Part shown: in pieces, positions 51,571 to 59,189 of the stretch
Layout of the letters: every line of letters begins with the position of its first letter
Numbering within the stretch: position 1 is the first letter of the stretch
NCBI RefSeq assembly: GCF_038066715.1
Contig: NZ_JBBUKT010000001.1
Location: forward strand, 124,001-188,000
Origin: Luteolibacter sp. Y139
GTDB lineage: Bacteria > Verrucomicrobiota > Verrucomicrobiia > Verrucomicrobiales > Akkermansiaceae
Length of the DNA: 64,000 nucleotides
Reading direction: 5' to 3'
Notes under the pieces: generated by a model
The model's input: only the letters and a program-made list of their open reading frames with translations
What the model was told of the DNA's origin: nothing
Database searches by the model: none
Program-made: the position numbers and the translations under genes

Positions 51571-54207
51571 ATGACCGACGACCGCCCCGATCCCGACCAG
51601 CTGCTCGCGCAAGTCCAGCGCGAGGAGGGCCGGCGTCGTCCCGGGCGGCTGTTCATCTTCCTCGGCATGTGCCCCGGCGTGGGAAAAACCTACGCCATGC
51701 TGCTGGCTGCCCGCCAACGACAAGCGGAGGGCCTGCGCGTCCTGACCGGCATTGTCGAAACCCACGGTCGCGAGGAAACGGCAGCATTGTTAGACGGCCT
51801 CGAGATCCTGCGCCGCAAGCAGACCGAGCACAATGGCCACCTGCTCGAGGAGTTCGACCTCGATACCGCGCTTGCCCGCCGCCCCGATCTCCTGCTGGTC
51901 GATGAACTCGCCCACACGAATGCCACCGGCAGTCGTCACGCAAAGCGTTACCAGGATGTCCTCGAGCTGCTAGCCGCCGGTATCGACGTCTGCACCACCC
52001 TCAATGTCCAACACATCGAGAGCCAGGTTGATGTCGTCCGCCAGGTGACCGGCGTCTCCGTTCAAGAAACGGTGCCGGATTCCTTGCTCGATCGCGCTCA
52101 CGAGATCCAGCTCATCGACCTCAGCGTCGAGAAGCTCCTCCATCGTCTGTCCGATGGCAAAGTCTACCTCGGCGACCGCGCTGATGCCGCCGCCGAAGGC
52201 TTCTTCCGCGAAGGCAATCTCACCGCTCTCCGTGAACTTGCCCTCCGCTTCACCGCCGAAAAGGTGGACCGCGATCTCGAGGACTTCCGCCGCGCACGCC
52301 GTGATGCCACCCCGTGGAAAACGAACGCACGCCTGCTCGTCGGCGTCGCGCCCACGCCCTACTCGGAAAGCCTCGTCCGCTGGACCCGCCGCGCCGCCGC
52401 CAGGATCGGTTGCCCATGGATCGGCGTCTGGGTGGAGGGTTCGCGACGCCTTCGCCCGGACGAGGAGGAACTCCTTTCGCGCGGCCTCGCCTTGGTCCGA
52501 AGACTCGGCGGCGAAGTGGTCCACGTCACCGGAGACGACGTGGCGAAGGCCCTGTTAGACGTGTCCCGCGATCGCAACGTCAGCCAGATCGTCGTTGGGA
52601 AATCGGACCGCGGACGCTTCCGCCGGGCTACGCTCACCGACCGCGTCATCGCCGGCAGCGACGATATCGATGTCTGCGTCGTCCGCCCGCTCCCCGGAAA
52701 GAAGCCGAAGCCGCCCAGCGACCCTGCTTCGGCTTCGCGGTGGCGCGACTATGGCAGCGCTCTCCTCCTGACGGCTGCCGTCACCGGTCTTTCGCTGCTA
52801 TTGCTTCCTTTCAGCGGCTACATGGTCCCCGCCTTCATCTACCTGATGGCGATCGTGCTGGCATCGATGAAGTGGGACCGCGGCCCGATGCTGGTGATGG
52901 CCGGCGTGTCAGCCATGGCGTGGGACTACCTCTTCATTCCGCCACGCTTCACCTTTCACGTCGAGCAGCCCGAGGACATGGCCATGCTCGCCATGTTTTT
53001 CGTGGTGGCCCTCGCCATGGGCCAGCTCACCGCACGCCTGAAGATGCGCGAGCGCGCCGAGCGCGAGCGACAAGCCCACACCGACGCCCTGCTCCGCGTC
53101 ACCCAGCAGGCCGCGCTGCATCCTGAGGCAGGAAAAGGCCTGGAAGCAGCGCTGCGCATCATCGAGTCCATCCTCGGCGGCCAGGTCGCCATCATGCTGC
53201 GTCAGGACGACCATTCGCTCTCGCCCAAGGCACATGCAGCCAGCGCCTTCGCACCGGAAGAAGCCGAGTTTGCCGTCGCCGCCTGGGCCTTTGCCAATCA
53301 TCAGGCGGCAGGCCGTTTCACCGACACCCTTCCTTCTGCCTCGGCAACCTGGTTTCCTCTGCAAACCGCGACCTCGACCATGGGCGTCTTCGGCCTCATG
53401 CGGGACGCCGGTCAATTCACCTTCACCGAGCGCCAGGCCACGGAAGCCTTCGTCCTTCAGCTCGCGCTGGTGTTAGAGAAGGAACACTTCATCCAAGCCG
53501 TGCAACACGCCGAGCGATTGGAAGAAGGAGAAAAGCTCCGCCGCGCCCTGCTCGATAGCGTCTCGCACGAACTGAAGACGCCCATCGCAGTCATCCGTGC
53601 TGCCATCGATGCACGGGACACCGCCAACGATCCCTACCTCGTCGAAATCGACACGGCATCACGGCGCCTCCAGCGCATCGTCGAGGGCCTGTTGCACATG
53701 ACCCGCCTCGAGTCATCGGTCATCGAGCCGCGGCTGGAGTGGTGCGATGTCCACGACATCGTTTCCGCCGCCTTGGAAGCGACCGGCGATATTCTCCGCG
53801 GACGTGAGTTTTCCAAGCAAATCACTCCTGACCTCCCCTTGGTGAAGACGGATCACGCCTTGTTGGAACAGGTGCTCGCGAATGTCCTTCACAATGCCGC
53901 CGCCCATACCTCTCCAAAGACGCCCGTCGAACTGACCGTCGTCCGCCACGGGAAGGGCATCGAGTTCATCGTGCGCGATCACGGCAAGGGAATCGCGAAA
54001 GGCGAGGAGCGCCGGATCTTCGGAAAATTCTACCGCGCCCCCGGTGCGCCCGCAGGAGGAACCGGCCTCGGTCTCTCCATCGCAAAAGGCTTTCTCCGCG
54101 CGCTCGGTGGTGAAATCGTCGCCCGCAACCATCCCGGCGGAGGCGCGGAGTTCACCATCCGCCTGACCGCCGAGACCATGGAAGCCACCGCTGTCGCCGA
54201 ATCATGA
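51571..54207 (+). CDS. kdpD: Sensor histidine kinase KdpD
   Basis: 878 residues from the ATG at 51571 (MTDDRPDPDQLLAQVQREEG); a TTG a few codons upstream is less likely. N-terminal KdpD domain: Walker A GMCPGVGKT (32-40), the VETHGREETAAL motif, LLVDELAHTNATGSRHAKRY and the USP-like domain around DVSRDRNVSQIVVGKSDRGR. Four closely spaced TM helices lie near residues 393-490. A GAF-like region follows, then the DHp helix with phospho-accepting His666 in SVSHELKTPIAV and the ATPase domain (NVLHNAAAH, DHGKGI, GTGLGLSIAKGFL). It senses low K+ or ionic stress and phosphorylates KdpE. Its stop overlaps the kdpE start (ATGA). Confidence 0.96.
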   Translation: MTDDRPDPDQLLAQVQREEGRRRPGRLFIFLGMCPGVGKTYAMLLAARQRQAEGLRVLTGIVETHGREETAALLDGLEILRRKQTEHNGHLLEEFDLDTALARRPDLLLVDELAHTNATGSRHAKRYQDVLELLAAGIDVCTTLNVQHIESQVDVVRQVTGVSVQETVPDSLLDRAHEIQLIDLSVEKLLHRLSDGKVYLGDRADAAAEGFFREGNLTALRELALRFTAEKVDRDLEDFRRARRDATPWKTNARLLVGVAPTPYSESLVRWTRRAAARIGCPWIGVWVEGSRRLRPDEEELLSRGLALVRRLGGEVVHVTGDDVAKALLDVSRDRNVSQIVVGKSDRGRFRRATLTDRVIAGSDDIDVCVVRPLPGKKPKPPSDPASASRWRDYGSALLLTAAVTGLSLLLLPFSGYMVPAFIYLMAIVLASMKWDRGPMLVMAGVSAMAWDYLFIPPRFTFHVEQPEDMAMLAMFFVVALAMGQLTARLKMRERAERERQAHTDALLRVTQQAALHPEAGKGLEAALRIIESILGGQVAIMLRQDDHSLSPKAHAASAFAPEEAEFAVAAWAFANHQAAGRFTDTLPSASATWFPLQTATSTMGVFGLMRDAGQFTFTERQATEAFVLQLALVLEKEHFIQAVQHAERLEEGEKLRRALLDSVSHELKTPIAVIRAAIDARDTANDPYLVEIDTASRRLQRIVEGLLHMTRLESSVIEPRLEWCDVHDIVSAALEATGDILRGREFSKQITPDLPLVKTDHALLEQVLANVLHNAAAHTSPKTPVELTVVRHGKGIEFIVRDHGKGIAKGEERRIFGKFYRAPGAPAGGTGLGLSIAKGFLRALGGEIVARNHPGGGAEFTIRLTAETMEATAVAES

Positions 54208-54866
54208 TCGCCCTCGTCATCGACGATGAAATCCAGATCCGCCGCCTGCTCCGGCTCGCGTTGGAGTCGCGCGACTACGGCGTCCATGAGGCGGAGAATG
54301 GCCAGCTCGGCCTGCAAGCCTGCGCCGTCCATCGGCCGGATGTCGTGCTGTTAGACTTGGGCCTGCCGGACCTCGATGGCGTGACCGTCCTCAAGCGCCT
54401 GCGCGAGTGGAGCGATGTCCCCGTCCTGATCCTGTCGGTGAAAGACAGCGAACCCGAGAAGATCGCTGCCCTCGAAGCAGGTGCCGACGACTACGTCACC
54501 AAGCCCTTCGCCACTGGCGAGCTGCTCGCCCGCCTCGCCGCGATCCAGCGTCGTCGCCATCGCAACGATGCACCCGAGATCGTCTTCGGCCCGCTGCTCG
54601 TCCGACTGGACCGGCATGAGGCGATTCTAAAAGGCGAAGAACTGAAACTCACCCCCACCGAGTTCGCCTTCCTCCGTGCACTGGTCAGACACCCCGGCAA
54701 GATCGTCACCCAACGCCAACTCCTGCGCGAGGTCTGGGGACCACAGGCGGAAGAGCAGACCCACTACCTCCGCGTTTACGCCAACCTCCTGCGTAAGAAA
54801 CTCGGCGAACTGCTGCTGATCCGCAACGAACCGGGCATCGGCTATCGCATCGTGGAGCCGCTTTAG
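54204..54866 (+). CDS. kdpE: Response regulator KdpE
   Basis: 220 residues. The receiver domain has acidic residues D7-D8, the phosphorylation site D51 in VLLDLGLPDLDG, and K101 in DDYVTKPF. A C-terminal OmpR/PhoB winged helix follows: LTPTEFAFLRALVRHPGKIV, then LLREVWGPQAEEQTHYLRVY and NEPGIGYRIVEPL. It activates kdp transcription after phosphorylation by KdpD. It is the last gene of the kdp locus and overlaps the tail of the convergent gene by four bases. Confidence 0.96.
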   Translation: MIALVIDDEIQIRRLLRLALESRDYGVHEAENGQLGLQACAVHRPDVVLLDLGLPDLDGVTVLKRLREWSDVPVLILSVKDSEPEKIAALEAGADDYVTKPFATGELLARLAAIQRRRHRNDAPEIVFGPLLVRLDRHEAILKGEELKLTPTEFAFLRALVRHPGKIVTQRQLLREVWGPQAEEQTHYLRVYANLLRKKLGELLLIRNEPGIGYRIVEPL

Positions 54867-55585
54867 TCTGAAATCTCCAGCCGGAGACCAGAGCGCCCCA
54901 TCGTTGTCAGATGGAACCCTGGATCATTCACGTCCGCATGAACCACATGCCGTCGCTCACGATCGGTGATGCGCAGCACGGTCCCGGCGGAATCGATGAA
55001 GGATGGCTGGAAGCACGCCGTCCCACGGCACCCGCGTGAGCTAACATCCACCTCCAGTTCCCGGCACTCGTGGAGAATCCGGCAGGCACCATGGACGATC
55101 GAAGTATCGCAATCCGGATTCACCGGACGCTCCCATTCATCGAGCCACGCTCCCGCACCCAGTCGGCGGCTCTCCATGCAATCGAGCGATGCCCCCTTGA
55201 AATGATCGATCAATGTCCTCACCACCGGTGAATCCCACACATGGCCATCCAGACGGATCGAAAGATGAATCGGCCTGCCGGGCTCGGCCATCGCCAGCAG
55301 CGGCCGACGGTCGCTGGCATCGGCAATCAAATAGGTCGCAAGCGGCCGACGGGTATCGGTCTCCAGACCGCTCAAGCGATCATGCAGCACATGCCACGCT
55401 TCCTCCCGATACGCGACGCTGAGTCCGAACGGTGTCGTCTTCGCCAGACTCAGTCCCTGCTGCCGCAATACGAGGGTCGTCTGGCCAAGACAGCAGAGGT
55501 GATTGAGCAGTTCCGGAAGCGAACCCCGCAACTGATAGGCACAGGAGCAGGGAGCACATGGACTTTTCCTCCACGAACAGAACAT
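54863..55585 (-). CDS. Hypothetical protein, possibly iron/heme-linked
   Basis: 240 residues from an ATG at 55585; the cysteine-rich first 18 residues (MFCSWRKSPCAPCSCAYQ) may not be real and an internal TTG could be the start. I do not recognise the family. There is a repeated two-half architecture with a conserved-looking ending VNDPGFHLTTMGRSGLRL that is faintly like the closing segment of HemS-type heme-handling repeats; this is weak. Nearby candidate Fur boxes support an iron link, but the nearest is over 400 bases upstream. A 162-base gap separates it from the Cys-rich gene at 55748, with no supported gene inside. Confidence 0.55.
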   Translation of the reverse strand: MFCSWRKSPCAPCSCAYQLRGSLPELLNHLCCLGQTTLVLRQQGLSLAKTTPFGLSVAYREEAWHVLHDRLSGLETDTRRPLATYLIADASDRRPLLAMAEPGRPIHLSIRLDGHVWDSPVVRTLIDHFKGASLDCMESRRLGAGAWLDEWERPVNPDCDTSIVHGACRILHECRELEVDVSSRGCRGTACFQPSFIDSAGTVLRITDRERRHVVHADVNDPGFHLTTMGRSGLRLEISD

Positions 55586-55747
55586 GCTGGGAACCTAGAT
55601 CACGCCCCCGGCCTCGTGCTCGCGCTGGCTTGCGGAACTTGCGCCCCGCATTGCGAATTCTCCACCGATCCCGCTCCCTGCAAACAAGATGCCCCGGCCT
55701 TCGCAGACCAGGGCATTGCTCATGACCAGAGTGTTGGCGGAAGACGA

Positions 55748-55942
55748 TCAGTCCTTCTTTTCAAAGTCCCCGCACCAGTCATCGCCGGCAGTCACGGGAA
55801 ACATCGATTCGAACTTCACTTCCTCATCGACCTCGAAGGCGACGGTCTGCGGAGCATGGCGACGGCATTCACCGGCATCTTCTTCAAGATTGTTCCAGAA
55901 AGCACACGCAGCGCAGGCACGGTTGGCGGTTTTCGTTTTCAT
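55748..55942 (-). CDS. Small cysteine-rich protein
   Basis: 64 residues: MKTKTANRACAACAFWNNLE, then GECRRHAPQTV, and a C-terminal TAGDDWCGDFEKKD. Four conserved-looking cysteines (CAAC, GEC, DWC) with the pattern CxxCxFW...CRRHAP...DDWCGDF suggest a small metal- or Fe-S-binding protein. Similar short proteins are known in proteobacteria and are of unknown function (from memory). It lies downstream of two candidate Fur boxes (56018-56071). Confidence 0.75.
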   Translation of the reverse strand: MKTKTANRACAACAFWNNLEEDAGECRRHAPQTVAFEVDEEVKFESMFPVTAGDDWCGDFEKKD

Positions 55943-56017
55943 CGTAGTAAATGGTGGTTGAAAAGGTTGTCTCTAACATGAGCGCCGCATCGGCCAATGC
56001 GCAAGCGAAGAACGCAC

Positions 56018-56071
56018 TGAGATACAGTCTCAATCCACACGCATTCAATGAATTGCGAGGCATTCTCAATT
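56018..56071 (-). promoter_or_regulatory. Two candidate Fur boxes upstream of the small Cys-rich gene
   Basis: 56018-56032 is the inverted repeat TGAGA-TACAG-TCTCA. 56051-56071 reads AATTGCGAGGCATTCTCAATT on the plus strand (one base over twenty in full; key halves AATTG and CAATT with GA/TC inside, seven of eight pairs). Both have the GAGAAT/ATTCTC core of Fur sites and lie 76-129 bases upstream of the ATG at 55942. Confidence 0.4.
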
Positions 56072-56109
56072 ACCACCGCCGAACCCATGGCAATTCACCG
56101 CCAATTTCA

Positions 56110-56823
56110 TCAAGAAGCAGATTCCAAGCGCTGCGCAAACCATCCGCGAATCAGCACCGACTGATAAAACGCCACCGGCATCTCGAAACCAGCCGAAGCG
56201 ATCAGCGATGCAACGTGCTCCGGAGACGTCACAGCAACGTTTGTCCCGTAGGCACCACGCACCGCTTCGATCTGCTCGGGCAAGAAGCCAGCATACTCGA
56301 ACAGGCTCGCCCACACCTTGAAAAGCTCCGCGTAGTCCGGAGATGTTAGATCGGCCGAGAGGTCGCTGCTTACCAGATAGCCACCAGGGACCAGACGTTC
56401 CGCGATGCCCCGGAAGAAATCGCGGCGGCGATCCTCATCCAGCACGAACTGGGAAACAAGGAAGGACGTTGCCGCATGAAATGGCTCCCCTATCGGCAAG
56501 GACTCGAGGAATCCCTCATGGAACTCACAGCGCCCGGCGACTCCCGCATCGTTCGCCTTCTTCCGGCAGAGATCGAGCATCGGTCCCGATGGTTCCACGG
56601 CGGTGAATCGCCAGCCTGGAAACTTCGACGCCAGCGCCAGCAGCTCCGCCCCCGTACCCGCTCCCACGCACAAGACGCGCGCATCGGAAGGGAGCCGGGC
56701 GAGGATCCCGTGCGTTAGCAAATGCAACGCCTCGCGCATGGGTTCCAGCTTGGCGAAACGAGCATCGTAAGCGGCGGCCTGCTCCGGGCCGAATCCGGTG
56801 AGTGAAGGTGAAGACGAGGACAT
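56110..56823 (-). CDS. Class I SAM-dependent methyltransferase
   Basis: 237 residues from the ATG at 56823 (MSSSSPSLTGFGPEQAAAYD). The Rossmann methyltransferase has motif I VLCVGAGTGAELLALA, an acidic residue ending strand 2 in FTAVEPSGPMLDLC, CEFHEGFLESLP and the post-II/III segment FVLDEDRRRDFFRGIAERLVPGGYLVSSDL. This is the small-molecule methyltransferase type; the substrate is unknown. A near-palindromic candidate Fur box is located 69 bases upstream (56892-56909), so it may respond to iron. Confidence 0.85.
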   Translation of the reverse strand: MSSSSPSLTGFGPEQAAAYDARFAKLEPMREALHLLTHGILARLPSDARVLCVGAGTGAELLALASKFPGWRFTAVEPSGPMLDLCRKKANDAGVAGRCEFHEGFLESLPIGEPFHAATSFLVSQFVLDEDRRRDFFRGIAERLVPGGYLVSSDLSADLTSPDYAELFKVWASLFEYAGFLPEQIEAVRGAYGTNVAVTSPEHVASLIASAGFEMPVAFYQSVLIRGWFAQRLESAS

Positions 56824-56891
56824 GGGATCGTAGGTGGGCGTTCGCGTAGCTTGTCGCGACACCCCTGACTCCATCAAACGCAACCCAAGTG

Positions 56892-56909
56892 CAATATCAT
56901 TATCGCAAA
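56892..56909 (-). promoter_or_regulatory. Candidate Fur box upstream of the methyltransferase
   Basis: TGCAATATCATTATCGCA: an imperfect 18-base palindrome whose core (minus-strand GATAATGATAT) matches most of the Fur consensus. It is the best of the three Fur-like sites in this cluster. Confidence 0.5.
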
Positions 56910-56951
56910 TTTTATGCACTTCCTCCCGCCTGCCGCAGCAAGCGCTAGGCT

Positions 56952-57905
56952 TCACTCCGTCACCGGCCAGCCGTTCTTCCACGCGAGCGGCAACATCCGC
57001 AAGTCGGAGCGGCCGTTGCGATCCTTGTCGTAATAGTGATGCACCAGCCACTCCTTCCCCTTCTCACGGAAGATCGAAGCATGACCCGGACCGATGAAGC
57101 GCCCCTGCGTCGCGAGAAAAGCTGAACCGCCTCCGTCCTTCATATCGGTCCCATCCTTGTCGAGATACGGCCCCGTGATCTTCTTGCTGCGACCCACGCG
57201 GATCTCATAGGTACTATCCACGCCACGGCAGCATTTGCCCCAATTCACGAAGAGATAGTACCAGCCATCGTGCTTGTGAATGAATGGAGCCTCGATCTCC
57301 ATATTCATCGCGAGCTTCAACGGCGCATCGTCATTCTTCCGCAGGCCCGTCTCAGGATTGAGCTCGATGAGGAAGATCCCCTCCCAAAATGACCCGTAGC
57401 TCATCCACAGCTTCCCATCGTCGAGAATCACCGCGGGATCGATCGCATTGAAACGATCCGCCCGTCGCGAGCGCATGACCACGCCCTCATCCTTCCACCC
57501 GTAGTCCTTCGACTTCGGATCCAGCGTCTTGCCAGTCACAAGGCCAATCGCCGAATGATTCGAGCCGAAGCTGGAGACCGAGTAGTAAACGAACCACCTG
57601 TCCTTGAGCCGGATGATGTCCGGCGCCCACAGATGCCCCTTGTTCTCCGGCACCTCCGTCTTGTGCCATGCCGGATACTCGCGGAAAAGCGGCGCCTCCC
57701 GCTTCCAGCGCCCGTCGTTTTCGCGATGGAGCAGGCTGATTCCCATACCGGTGCAAAGGCACCACGCCTCCGCACCCTCCGTCACCACCGTCGAAGGATC
57801 ATGGATCCGCGGATACGGATCATCCGGCCGGAACTGCGCGGCAAGCGGCAGTGCAGCGGCAAGAAAGAGAAGGAAAACCCGCGGAAGCATGAGGAAGGAA
57901 CGCAT
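56952..57905 (-). CDS. Arabinan endo-1,5-alpha-L-arabinosidase (GH43 family)
   Basis: 317 residues from the ATG at 57905 (MRSFLMLPRVFLLFLAAALP, signal peptide cleaved after LAA). Five-bladed beta-propeller. Catalytic residues: base D36 in RIHDPSTVV, pKa modulator D156 in FNAIDPAV and acid E205 in IEAPFIHKHDGWYYLFV. Family segments: WAPDIIRLKDRWFVYYSVSS, FGSNHSAIGLVTGKTLDP, GSFWEGIFLIELNPETG and CCRGVDSTYEIRVGRSKKIT. It cleaves internal alpha-1,5 bonds of arabinan, presumably in the periplasm. It may serve together with the GH172-type protein in plant-polysaccharide use. It stands alone on its strand. Confidence 0.93.
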   Translation of the reverse strand: MRSFLMLPRVFLLFLAAALPLAAQFRPDDPYPRIHDPSTVVTEGAEAWCLCTGMGISLLHRENDGRWKREAPLFREYPAWHKTEVPENKGHLWAPDIIRLKDRWFVYYSVSSFGSNHSAIGLVTGKTLDPKSKDYGWKDEGVVMRSRRADRFNAIDPAVILDDGKLWMSYGSFWEGIFLIELNPETGLRKNDDAPLKLAMNMEIEAPFIHKHDGWYYLFVNWGKCCRGVDSTYEIRVGRSKKITGPYLDKDGTDMKDGGGSAFLATQGRFIGPGHASIFREKGKEWLVHHYYDKDRNGRSDLRMLPLAWKNGWPVTE

Positions 57906-57987
57906 CAGGCAGAGGGATGTTTCGGATACTGTCACGATGGACTTCAACTGCCTTGCCGCACGCCGGGGCACCCGGCAATCCTATCGC

Positions 57988-58350
57988 ATGGAAATCCCCC
58001 ACATCCTGTGGTTCGCCGTCACCGCGAGCTGCCTGGCAGGCTGCATCGCATGGCATCGGAAGTCGCCCTCGCGGCCTCTTGTCATCACATCATGCGGACT
58101 CTGCTGGATGCTGCTGCTCAGCCTCCCGGGCCTCTACGCCTCCTTCTTCGGCTACCGCGAACTCTCACGATACGCCGACGCTCTCTTCGCAGGGTCGGCA
58201 CCTCTCGAACTCGGCTTTCGTAGCTCAGGAGCGCTACTGGTGTTTTGCTGTTCTGCGCTGTCACGGGCCGGCACGGCATTGCTCGCATTCGGACTATGGA
58301 AGCTTGGCAGCGCCCTCACCCCTGAAGCGGAAAAAATCACAAACCCATGA
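57988..58350 (+). CDS. Hypothetical membrane protein, pair 1
   Basis: 120 residues from the ATG at 57988 (MEIPHILWFAVTASCLAGCI). Three hydrophobic segments, including CGLCWMLLLSLPGLYASFFG and LVFCCSALSRAGTALLAFGL. No family recognised. Its stop overlaps the next gene (ATGA), so the two are translationally coupled. The earlier in-frame ATG would run into the divergent arabinanase gene. Confidence 0.6.
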   Translation: MEIPHILWFAVTASCLAGCIAWHRKSPSRPLVITSCGLCWMLLLSLPGLYASFFGYRELSRYADALFAGSAPLELGFRSSGALLVFCCSALSRAGTALLAFGLWKLGSALTPEAEKITNP

Positions 58351-58718
58351 TCCTTTCCTCGCTTCTATATCAGTTGTCGGACCTCGCTTGGTACGTTTTC
58401 TACTTTGCCTGGGCTATCGTCGCCATCGCCTGTTTCAGACTGTCCAAGCGTGGCGCTGACAAGACCTTCGCCATCTCCGCGTGGCTCGCGATCGCGGGCG
58501 TGGCATTGACCGGCTTCCCATGGATGATCGGATGGGCGACGGCGTATCTGCCGGGACGGCCGGATTGGATCGGAAACGTCTGCTTCTACCTCGCAAAGGC
58601 CGCTAACATCGCCTACTTCGGCCACTTGGTCGCATTCGCGGTGGCTGCTTTCCACACCGCCACCCGGCTTCCTGCGCAGCCGCGTGCGATTTCGGGATCG
58701 GGAGAGACTTCGGACTGA
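58347..58718 (+). CDS. Hypothetical membrane protein, pair 2
   Basis: 123 residues with about three TM segments (WYVFYFAWAIVAIACFRLSK, AWLAIAGVALTGFPWMIGWA, FGHLVAFAVAAFHTATRL). The tail is hydrophilic (SGSGETSD). No family recognised. Coupled by ATGA overlap to the gene before it. It ends 12 bases before the twin palindromes of the blaI-like unit. Confidence 0.6.
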   Translation: MILSSLLYQLSDLAWYVFYFAWAIVAIACFRLSKRGADKTFAISAWLAIAGVALTGFPWMIGWATAYLPGRPDWIGNVCFYLAKAANIAYFGHLVAFAVAAFHTATRLPAQPRAISGSGETSD

Positions 58719-58730
58719 AGAAAGCGCTCC

Positions 58731-58779
58731 GACGACATCTGTCGTCAGATTCGGCTTGCCACCGACGACATCTGTCGTC
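58731..58779 (+). promoter_or_regulatory. Twin operator-like palindromes upstream of the BlaI-type regulator
   Basis: The 16-base perfect palindrome GACGACATCTGTCGTC occurs at 58731-58746 and again at 58764-58779, 33 bases apart (about three helical turns), the second ending 17 bases before the ATG at 58797. The inner ACAnnTGT matches the core of BlaI/MecI operators (TACA/TGTA type). Confidence 0.6.
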
Positions 58780-58796
58780 ACAAGCTCCGCACGACC

Positions 58797-59189
58797 ATGA
58801 AGCCCCTTCCCGCGCTTTCCCCTGCCGAACAAGCGTTGATGGATCTGATCTGGCAAAAGCAGCCCGTCTCCGTCGCTGCCCTGCTTGAGCTGGTGAACAG
58901 CGACCGCGTCGAGCCCATCACTCGCAATACCCTGCAAACCCAGCTCACCCGCCTCGAAGCCAAGGGCTGGCTGAAGCACGAGGACGGCGACCGCGTCCGG
59001 CTCTACCGATCCGCCGTCCCTGAAAAACGTGGCCGCGGAAAAATCCTCACCGAGCTCAAGCAGCGCCTCTTCGGCGGCTCCGGAATCTCTCTCGTTCGCT
59101 GCCTCGTCGAGGAAGGCGGCCTGAGCGATACCGAGATCAAGGAACTCAATGAGCTGATCGCGAAGCACCGGAAAGGGGGCAAGCCATGA
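58797..59189 (+). CDS. BlaI/MecI/CopY-family transcriptional repressor
   Basis: 130 residues. The winged-helix N-terminal domain reads LSPAEQALMDLIWQKQPVSV, AALLELV, then NTLQTQLTRLEAKGWLKHED (recognition helix and wing), as in BlaI (EwEVMrvlW, TvktlL.RL..KGwl). The C-terminal half is a helical dimerisation region ending ELNELIAKHRKGGKP. BlaI proteins dimerise on palindromic operators and are inactivated by proteolysis triggered by a BlaR1-type sensor. The twin palindromes upstream and the overlapping M56 gene (ATGA) make such autoregulation probable. The inducing signal is unknown. Confidence 0.9.
   Translation: MKPLPALSPAEQALMDLIWQKQPVSVAALLELVNSDRVEPITRNTLQTQLTRLEAKGWLKHEDGDRVRLYRSAVPEKRGRGKILTELKQRLFGGSGISLVRCLVEEGGLSDTEIKELNELIAKHRKGGKP

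Noticed and set aside
55595..55723. A 42-codon minus-strand ORF between the Cys-rich gene and the hypothetical protein.
   Set aside because: Low-complexity translation without features; overlaps no conserved neighbour and has no evidence of expression.
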